Assembly: GCF_002341865.1 (NCBI RefSeq)
Contig: NZ_DDOV01000049.1
Location: 65,044-84,447, forward strand
Direction of reading: 5' to 3'
Length of the DNA: 19,404 nt
From: Clostridium sp. UBA2485
GTDB taxonomy: Bacteria > Bacillota > Clostridia > Clostridiales > Clostridiaceae
The position numbers and the translations under genes were made by a program. Shown one piece after another: positions 14,984-19,404 of this stretch. Below the pieces are notes generated by a model. It was not told the DNA's origin. It did no database searches and saw only the letters and a list, made by a program, of their open reading frames with translations. Position 1 is the stretch's first letter. Every line of letters starts with the position of its first letter.

Positions 14984-15011
14984 AGATTATTTCAATAAGG
15001 AAGTGAAGAAA

Positions 15012-15207
15012 TTGGAGAAGGAAGTAAAAGAATTATTTAATATACAAGTTTTAGAAGAGTACACAAGGCGATTCGGTATAGATATTTCTACTCTAAATTT
15101 AATTGGAAATTTTCATGAATCAATGGATGAAAGACTATATTTCGCAAAGTAAATCTAGAATTGAACAAAGAATTCCTATAGTAAATGAATTAATTAAAAG
15201 TATATGA
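15012..15207 (+). pseudogene. Internally deleted aminoglycoside phosphotransferase-like gene
   Basis: TTG 15012, with AAGGAAG (14997-15003) 8 bases upstream, opens a 46-residue frame: LEKEVKELFNIQVLEEYTRR then FGIDISTLNLIGNF. This is the start pattern of clostridial APH/choline-kinase-like phosphotransferases, where a G-F-x-N-x-V-Y-E strand should follow. Instead, from about 15115 a different frame continues as WMKDYISQSKSRIEQRIPIV then NELIKSI to TGA 15207, resembling the C-terminal end (R-x-E-R-I-E-N-D-I-P) of the same family. The catalytic centre (HGDLH and DFD motifs) is missing, so about 250 residues appear to have been lost in one deletion. Family assignment is from pattern memory. Confidence 0.55.
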
Positions 15208-15250
15208 TATAATCACTAATAATTAAGATAAAGTTTTTTAATAATATTAA

Positions 15251-15383
15251 ATAAGGATAAAGTCTATAATCCTTATAAATAAAGGGTTGCAACTGCTAGT
15301 TGCGGATATTCAAGGCTTGCTTGGTAGAGTGCAACCAAGAAGCGGTGATAGGATAAAGACATCAAATAAGAGGAGGTCTTTAT
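15251..15383 (+). promoter_or_regulatory. Structured 5' leader of the XRE regulator gene
   Basis: ATAAGGAT/ATCCTTAT (15251-15258, 15269-15276) forms a palindrome around TATAAT (15265-15270). Next, GGTTGCA (15285-15291) can pair with TGCAACC (15330-15336), or its GCA can instead join GCAACT-gct-AGTTGC (15289-15303); the two are mutually exclusive. Finally ATAAAGAC (15353-15360) pairs with GTCTTTAT (15376-15383), ending at the ATG with the binding site AGGAGG (15371-15376) in the loop and stem edge. GGATAAAG occurs twice (15255, 15351). No known riboswitch class recognised. The rest of the gap 15208-15250 is featureless. Confidence 0.5.
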
Positions 15384-16028
15384 ATGACTTTAGGTGAAAA
15401 AATACAACAACTTAGAAAGACTAGAGACTTGTCACAGGAACAATTAGCAGAGCAACTTAATGTTTCAAGACAAGCGGTCTCCAAATGGGAGCTAGGAGAA
15501 TCTCTTCCCGATATTAATAAAATAATTCAATTAAGTAAAATATTTCAGGTTTCAACTGATTATTTGCTTCATGATGAAATCGACAGTGATATGGATATTC
15601 CAGTTGTAAAAAATAGCAATAATTCTTTAAAGAACCAATATGGTATGAAAACACTATTTGCTGTGACCACTGGTATGATTATAATTGGGTTAATTATGTC
15701 AATTGTAGCTCAATTCACTTGGCAGACTTTATTTTCTGTTAGTATTGGGTTTATTGTTCAAATTATTAGTATTATGGTCTTTGAGGGCTTAAAAGACCGT
15801 TATGCCACTGAAGGAGAAAATCAATTAACGAGAAAGAAATTTTATTTACTGAATATTTGGTTCATATTACCTTTTCCTATAATTATTTTATCTGAAACTA
15901 TTTTTAGATTTATCCCATGGACTTATAGAATTATAGAAAAAACGCTATTTACAGCAGTTTTTTATTTTGTAACTTGTGGAGTTACTACATTTATTCTAAA
16001 AAAGAAGTCTAAAATTAACCAAGACTAA
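15384..16028 (+). CDS. XRE-family transcriptional regulator with C-terminal membrane domain
   Basis: 214 residues. The first 65 are a Cro/C1-type helix-turn-helix (GEKIQQLRKTRDLSQEQLAE, then QLNVSRQAVSKWELGESLPD); the recognition helix is about 28-36, and the family hallmarks QAVSKWE and STDYLL are present. A short linker is followed by four hydrophobic segments (about 88-108, 112-133, 153-170, 187-205) ending in a Lys-rich tail, so the DNA-binding domain would sit on the cytoplasmic face of the membrane. Clostridial genomes carry many such membrane-tethered XRE proteins; their signals are mostly unknown. GAGGAGG gives a strong but hairpin-embedded ribosome binding site. It may regulate itself through the leader palindrome at 15251, which is inference. 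Confidence 0.9.
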   Translation: MTLGEKIQQLRKTRDLSQEQLAEQLNVSRQAVSKWELGESLPDINKIIQLSKIFQVSTDYLLHDEIDSDMDIPVVKNSNNSLKNQYGMKTLFAVTTGMIIIGLIMSIVAQFTWQTLFSVSIGFIVQIISIMVFEGLKDRYATEGENQLTRKKFYLLNIWFILPFPIIILSETIFRFIPWTYRIIEKTLFTAVFYFVTCGVTTFILKKKSKINQD

Positions 16029-16077
16029 TGAGCATAATCAGTAGTTATAGATAATGTATCTGTTTCTTATTTATATA

Positions 16078-16097
16078 ACAACAATAAAAACTGAATA
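16078..16097 (+). repeat. 20-base string shared with 11288-11307, copy 2
   Basis: ACAACAATAAAAACTGAATA, identical to the copy before the secreted protein gene, sits 9 bases ahead of repeat copy E. Confidence 0.6.
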
Positions 16098-16106
16098 ATT
16101 CCTTAA

Positions 16107-16275
16107 GATATCGTATTATTCATAAATGAATTTTACGGTATTTTTGCATTACAATCCAAACAGTTTACACTTTATATTAACTTTAACAAATAACTTATAT
16201 CAGTATTTTAAATGATTCTTGTTAGGATATATGAGAAATAAATAGAAATTTAAATGTCTGTACTATTTGTATAAA
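16107..16275 (+). repeat. Intergenic repeat, hairpin copy E
   Basis: Hairpin (16108-16145) and middle module (CAGTTTACACTTTATATTAA, 16161-16180, then CTTTAACAAATAACTTATAT) align well with copy C; the core with the palindrome is no longer recognisable, only GAAATAAATAGAAATTTAAA (16231-16250) remains at its place. The rest of the gap to 16443 is AT-rich and holds ATACATTGTAT-like palindromes but no gene. Confidence 0.65.
16108..16145 (+). terminator. Repeat-borne terminator E
   Basis: ATATCGTA (16108-16115) pairs with TACGGTAT (16134-16141), one T-G wobble, inner ATTCA/TGAAT, followed by TTTTT. It ends the XRE gene, 80 bases after its stop. Confidence 0.75.
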
Positions 16276-16443
16276 ACAATCTTTTAAAATACATTGTATA
16301 TTTTAAAAGGAAAATAACATTCTTAAAACTAAATAATAGGATATTATAAGTTGGGAATTTTTATAAAAATATAAAAAATATGTTGTAATTTTCTTATTAG
16401 ATGAATTGTATTAATTAAGTGATATAAAGGAAAAATTTTTGTA

Positions 16444-16686
16444 ATGGAACACTTATCTAAGGATATTGTAGCAATGATTATTTTTTATATTTTTAACACA
16501 TTTATATTTTCTATAATTGGTCAGTTTATTTTTGTATGGGATGATTTTACAATATCATATCATATGTTTACATACACTGGATTGATGACACTGTGTGGAG
16601 TTATTGTGATACGTACTTATATTGTAAGTGAGAAATTAAAAGAAGTTAAAGATATGTTTAAGAAAACAAATACCTCACAATCTTAG
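16444..16686 (+). CDS. Small two-helix membrane protein, unknown function
   Basis: 80 residues. Hydrophobic segments at about 9-31 (IVAMIIFYIFNTFIFSIIGQ) and 42-61 (FTYTGLMTLCGVIVIRTYIV) are joined by an acidic-aromatic loop, and the last 20 residues are charged (SEKLKEVKDMFKKTNTSQS), probably cytoplasmic. I do not recognise a family. AAAGG (16426-16430) lies 13 bases before the ATG, a weak spacing, so expression is less certain than for its neighbours. It follows repeat copy E and precedes the zinc-ribbon membrane protein by 114 bases. Confidence 0.6.
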   Translation: MEHLSKDIVAMIIFYIFNTFIFSIIGQFIFVWDDFTISYHMFTYTGLMTLCGVIVIRTYIVSEKLKEVKDMFKKTNTSQS

Positions 16687-16800
16687 TATAATTTTCGCAT
16701 AATTAATTTTACGTTAAAATGTATTGAATATCAACGAGATGAGTAGAATGATTTAAATTTCACGTTGTAATATGTTGTGATAAAGGAGTGAAAAGCAGAC

Positions 16801-17379
16801 ATGTATTGTAATGGATGTGGGAAGGAAGTTAATCAAAGTATGTCATTTTGTTCTAATTGTGGACAAAAATTAAATTTAAAGGAGGATTTTAAAACAGATG
16901 GTGAATTCTCCTTAGGAGTAACTACCGAGGAATTACAACTATTTGTTGGAAGAGAAAATGTGGATTATTACATGTCAAAGTGGAGATTCAATAGGTATAG
17001 CGAAAATAATAATTCTTCAGGTTGGAATTGGGCAGCTTTTTTATTTCCCCTTCATTGGATGGGTTATAGAAAAATGTATGTGTATGTAATTGTAACTATG
17101 TTAATTTCTTTATTCTTATACCTTATAATTCCTAAACCATTGGTACCATTAATAGCATTGGTTGTAAGCATATTTGGAGGAGTATATTGGAATAAGCTAT
17201 ACTATAATCATGCGATAAAAAAAATTACTAAAATTAAAAAAAATGAAGCTAATGATAAGTATGTAAATTCAAGAATAGTAGATCGTGGTGGAACAAATAT
17301 TATAATTGTATTTGTATTTATATTGGTTCAAATAATTAATATATTTATTTTTCATGTAATTATATATACACTTCAATAA
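16801..17379 (+). CDS. Zinc-ribbon membrane protein with DUF2628-like domain
   Basis: 192 residues. C3, C6, C17 and C20 in MYCNGCGKEVNQSMSFCSNC form a zinc ribbon of the double CxxC type. Residues 47-90 (LFVGRENVDYYMSKWRFNRY, then WNWAAFLFPLHWMGYRKMYV) match the DUF2628 pattern, in which a soluble lead segment is followed by an aromatic Trp-Asn-Trp-Ala-Ala-Phe stretch and membrane helices (about 92-110, 114-133, 166-190). The family has no established biochemical role. GGAG in TAAAGGAGTG supports ATG 16801. It forms a group of three small membrane-protein genes with 16444 and 17429, spaced 114 and 49 bases, possibly co-transcribed. Confidence 0.85.
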   Translation: MYCNGCGKEVNQSMSFCSNCGQKLNLKEDFKTDGEFSLGVTTEELQLFVGRENVDYYMSKWRFNRYSENNNSSGWNWAAFLFPLHWMGYRKMYVYVIVTMLISLFLYLIIPKPLVPLIALVVSIFGGVYWNKLYYNHAIKKITKIKKNEANDKYVNSRIVDRGGTNIIIVFVFILVQIINIFIFHVIIYTLQ

Positions 17380-17428
17380 AGTTCATATATAAGAATTATT
17401 GCCTTATTTAAAATGAGGAGAATTTATT

Positions 17429-17632
17429 ATGGAGAGTGAAGACTCATTAATTTACGTCCAATGTATTATAATAATCATATTTACAATTATTTATACAAGA
17501 AAAGTTTACTTTAAAGATATAAAAATTGAATTTAAAAATATTAATAAATCTGCGAAAGGTGCATTAATAGCAATTTTAACTTCAATAATTATCACTTCAC
17601 TATATAATAAATATTTTATAAATTCTTTATAA
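17429..17632 (+). CDS. Small two-helix membrane protein, unknown function
   Basis: 67 residues with hydrophobic segments at about 7-23 (IYVQCIIIIIFTIIYTR) and 43-58 (KGALIAILTSIIITSLYN) separated by a basic loop, VYFKDIKIEFKNINKSAK. I do not recognise a family. GAGGAG precedes ATG 17429 at good spacing, and the gene starts 49 bases after the zinc-ribbon gene, so it is likely translated from the same message. Confidence 0.6.
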   Translation: MESEDSLIYVQCIIIIIFTIIYTRKVYFKDIKIEFKNINKSAKGALIAILTSIIITSLYNKYFINSL

Positions 17633-17796
17633 ATACTTTTCCTATAAATAAAATAGACTATATGAAAGAATGGATAATTTTTTCAAAGAGCGTAATAAAG
17701 ATATAGATGAATGTTAGCATTTATGATAAGAGTAGATCATAGAGGGTTTGCAATCAACACAATAAAAAAATTAATAATAGTATCCAGATAGTTAGA

Positions 17797-17965
17797 GTAA
17801 AGGAAATATTATTTTATAGCTATATATATTTAAAATAATAAATTTATTTCCTGTAGGGGAGAATAGTGTTCTCCCGAAAATCCAAATCCAATTCCATTAT
17901 CAGATATTGGACAGTCAGTTCACATTTCAATAAATATTATTTCATTATAAGATAGGTCTTGATAG
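17797..17965 (+). repeat. Intergenic repeat, core-only copy F
   Basis: The tail module (AAAGGAAATATTATTTTATA near 17799-17818, then TATTTAAAA) comes first here, followed by the core GTAGGGGAGAATAGTGTTCT (17853-17872) and a block shared with copy 0 (CAGATATTGGAC, TTTCAATAAATATTAT). Compared with copies B and C the order of tail and core is reversed. No hairpin module. The remaining gap (17633-17796, 17966-18062) shows no gene; a GNAT-like peptide trace near 17716-17775 is too weak to call. Confidence 0.65.
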
Positions 17966-18062
17966 TCATCAATACATTAAAATAGTAGGTGAAATCGTGC
18001 AGTTTAAAAGTTAAGATAATGATGTGTCAATAAGTCTATATTAGGTAAAAGGAGGTTTCACT

Positions 18063-18455
18063 GTGGAGATAAAATATACAGTAAATTTACCGACAAAAAA
18101 GGAGCTATTTTCCTTATATGAGTGTCTTGGGTGGAATGATTTTTTACAATTAAGCCAAGAACAATTACTAAAAGCAATGGAGCAAAGTTGGTATTCAGTC
18201 TATGCATATCACCAAGAAAAACTCATTGGTACTGGTAGAATAATTTCCGATGGTATTATAAATGCATATCTATGTGGATTGGGGGTAGACCCCAATTATA
18301 GAAACAAAGGGATTGGAACTGAGATTAGTAAGAGATTAGTGGAATATTGTAAAAGCAGCAATTTACATATACAATTTTTTTGTGAAGAAAAATTACTTCC
18401 TTATTATGAAAATATGGGTTTTGAAGTTTTTGCAATTGGAATGAGAGCAAAGTAA
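18063..18455 (+). CDS. GNAT family N-acetyltransferase
   Basis: 130 residues from GTG 18063, with GGAGG (18051-18055) 7 bases upstream. YLCGLGVDPNYRNKGIGTEI (69-88) is strand 4 plus the acetyl-CoA loop RNKGIG, and CEEKLLPYYENMGF (107-120) is motif B with the closing Gly-Phe. The front half (KKELFSLYECLGWNDF, then SWYSVYAYHQEKLIGTGRII) is the compact pattern shared with the genes at 10738 and 12364. The acceptor is unknown. It is the last member of the same-strand array; copy F of the repeat precedes it, and a long hairpin separates it from alr. Confidence 0.93.
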   Translation: MEIKYTVNLPTKKELFSLYECLGWNDFLQLSQEQLLKAMEQSWYSVYAYHQEKLIGTGRIISDGIINAYLCGLGVDPNYRNKGIGTEISKRLVEYCKSSNLHIQFFCEEKLLPYYENMGFEVFAIGMRAK

Positions 18456-18565
18456 ATTTAAGAACATAAGAGAACATTGCAAATAAATGCAAATTTACAT
18501 TAAAAGAAAAGATAAGATTAAATTTAAGTATTAACTAAAAATATATTTCGGCTTAAAAGGAATTA

Positions 18566-18600
18566 AACCACTATGGGATAAATTTATCCTTATAGTGGTT
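18566..18600 (+). terminator. Long hairpin between the array and alr
   Basis: AACCACTAT (18566-18574) pairs with ATAGTGGTT (18592-18600), and the inner GGATAA/TTATCC (18576-18581, 18584-18589) extends the stem. The tail CTTATTGTTT is moderately U-rich. It lies 110 bases after the last GNAT stop and could also belong to an alr control region; TATAAT at 18625-18630 is the likeliest alr -10 box. Confidence 0.65.
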
Positions 18601-18667
18601 CTTATTGTTTATGGAAGACTTTCTTATAATAGTGTTACAAATAAATACTATAATTAGAGGTGTAAAT

Positions 18668-19404
18668 ATGAATTCAAATATTAGACCAGTATGGGCTGAA
18701 ATAGATTTAGATGCAATTGCATATAACATGAAACAACTTAAAAGTTTATTAAAGGATAAAGAAATAATAGCAGTAATAAAGGCAGATGCATATGGACATG
18801 GAGCTATTGATGTAGCTACTGTATTATTAGAAAATGGAGCTGCAAGATTAGCTGTAGCAGTTATAACAGAAGCTATGGAACTTAGACATGCAGAAGTTGT
18901 TGCACCAATAATAATCTTAGGATACACACCTATAGATTTTGCAGAGGAAATAATAGAAAATAATATAGAGCAAACAGTATATAGTCTAAGCTACGCAAAA
19001 GAATTATCAAAGGAAGCAATAAAAAGAGGGAAAAAAGCTAAGATTCATATTGCAGTTGATACAGGAATGGGTAGATTAGGATTTTTACCTAATGAAGAAA
19101 GTTTTAAAGAGGTTTTAGAAATATGCTCCTTGGAAGGGCTTATAATAGAAGGCATATTCACTCATTTTGCAAGTTCTGATGAAGAGGATAAGAGATATAC
19201 TTATGAGCAGTTTAGAAAGCTACAAGAATTTTCTAATAGACTTTCTCTTAAGGGAATAAACATACCACTGAAACATGCAGCTAATAGTGGGGCTATAGTA
19301 GATTTACCAGAGACTTACTTAGATGGAGTTAGAGCTGGTATATTATTATATGGATATTATCCATCCTCCTATGTAAATAAAGAAAGGATATCTTTAAAAC
19401 CAGC
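18668..19404 (+). CDS. alr: Alanine racemase (3' end outside window)
   Basis: Interconverts L- and D-alanine with pyridoxal phosphate, supplying D-alanine for peptidoglycan. The 245 residues present start RPVWAEIDLDAIAYN and contain the PLP-binding lysine K38 in VIKADAYGHG, HIAVDTGMGRLGF with R136, the THFASSDEED stretch, KHAANSGA and DGVRAGILLYGYYPS, all family hallmarks. The second catalytic residue, a Tyr in the C-terminal beta domain, lies beyond the window edge, where about 140 more residues are expected. ATG 18668 is supported by AGAGGTG (18656-18662). It is a normal chromosomal housekeeping gene and fixes the right border of the accessory array. Confidence 0.96.
   Translation, partial: MNSNIRPVWAEIDLDAIAYNMKQLKSLLKDKEIIAVIKADAYGHGAIDVATVLLENGAARLAVAVITEAMELRHAEVVAPIIILGYTPIDFAEEIIENNIEQTVYSLSYAKELSKEAIKRGKKAKIHIAVDTGMGRLGFLPNEESFKEVLEICSLEGLIIEGIFTHFASSDEEDKRYTYEQFRKLQEFSNRLSLKGINIPLKHAANSGAIVDLPETYLDGVRAGILLYGYYPSSYVNKERISLKP

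Noticed and set aside
15284..15340. Known riboswitch or T-box in the XRE leader
   Set aside because: No T-box sequence and no match to the conserved cores of riboswitch classes I know; kept only as an unclassified structured leader.
7070..16275. True integron attC sites
   Set aside because: No RYYYAAC/GTTRRRY core sites or intI gene are visible; the repeat hairpins have different arms and a terminator-like U tail.
7070..16275. CRISPR array
   Set aside because: Repeats are long, diverged and separated by genes rather than short identical repeats with uniform spacers.
17716..17775. GNAT fragment (MIRVDHRGFAINTIKKLI)
   Set aside because: The loop residues Q/RxxGxG are not really present and the stretch is short with no neighbouring GNAT motifs.

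Overview
The window is very AT-rich, uses AGGAGG-type ribosome binding sites with many TTG and GTG starts, and carries proteins typical of low-GC Firmicutes. It most likely comes from a Clostridium sensu stricto chromosome; the species cannot be fixed from sequence alone. No integrase, transposase, recombinase, phage gene, CRISPR array, tRNA or rRNA was seen.

Left part (1-5190), mostly transport. It holds the 3' end of a gene for a degenerate GH39-like domain (probably the C-terminal part of an AraC-type regulator) with a terminator on its stop codon. Next come a MATE exporter behind a palindromic control region, a 500-base gap with a branched hairpin and a MITE-like element, a FUSC/aromatic-acid-exporter-type membrane protein, and a convergent AEC-family transporter. 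The last two share a terminator hairpin.

Middle and right part (5491-18455), an accessory array in which every gene points the same way (+). It contains six GNAT acetyltransferases, a membrane-anchored L7/L12-CTD-like protein, a three-gene run (xylose-isomerase-like TIM barrel, flavodoxin-fold reductase, HD phosphohydrolase), a small secreted protein, a NUDIX hydrolase, an XRE regulator with membrane domain, three small membrane proteins (one with a zinc ribbon and DUF2628-like core), and decayed genes. The decayed genes are a uridine-kinase-like P-loop gene stopped by one in-frame TAA, an internally deleted aminoglycoside-phosphotransferase-like gene, and an unidentified frameshifted remnant. 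The gaps between many of these unrelated genes hold copies of one diverged intergenic repeat family. A full copy starts 48-80 bases after a stop codon with a U-tailed hairpin, continues through an AT-rich stretch, and in the best copies reaches a 16-18 bp perfect palindrome centred on CTCTAGAG, all in the same orientation. Five copies start with the hairpin (7070, 10340, 11972, 12881, 16107) and two related copies have only the palindrome-type core (5491, 17797).

This layout of single-gene, same-strand units with acetyltransferase and NUDIX cargo, separated by a shared repeat that ends one gene and leads into the next, looks like a cassette array. It resembles an integron array in outline but has no recognisable attC sites or integrase here. 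Whether the repeat is a recombination site, a mobile terminator/leader element, or a by-product of segmental duplication cannot be decided from one sequence.

Right edge: a strong hairpin follows the array, then the housekeeping gene alr (alanine racemase) runs off the window.
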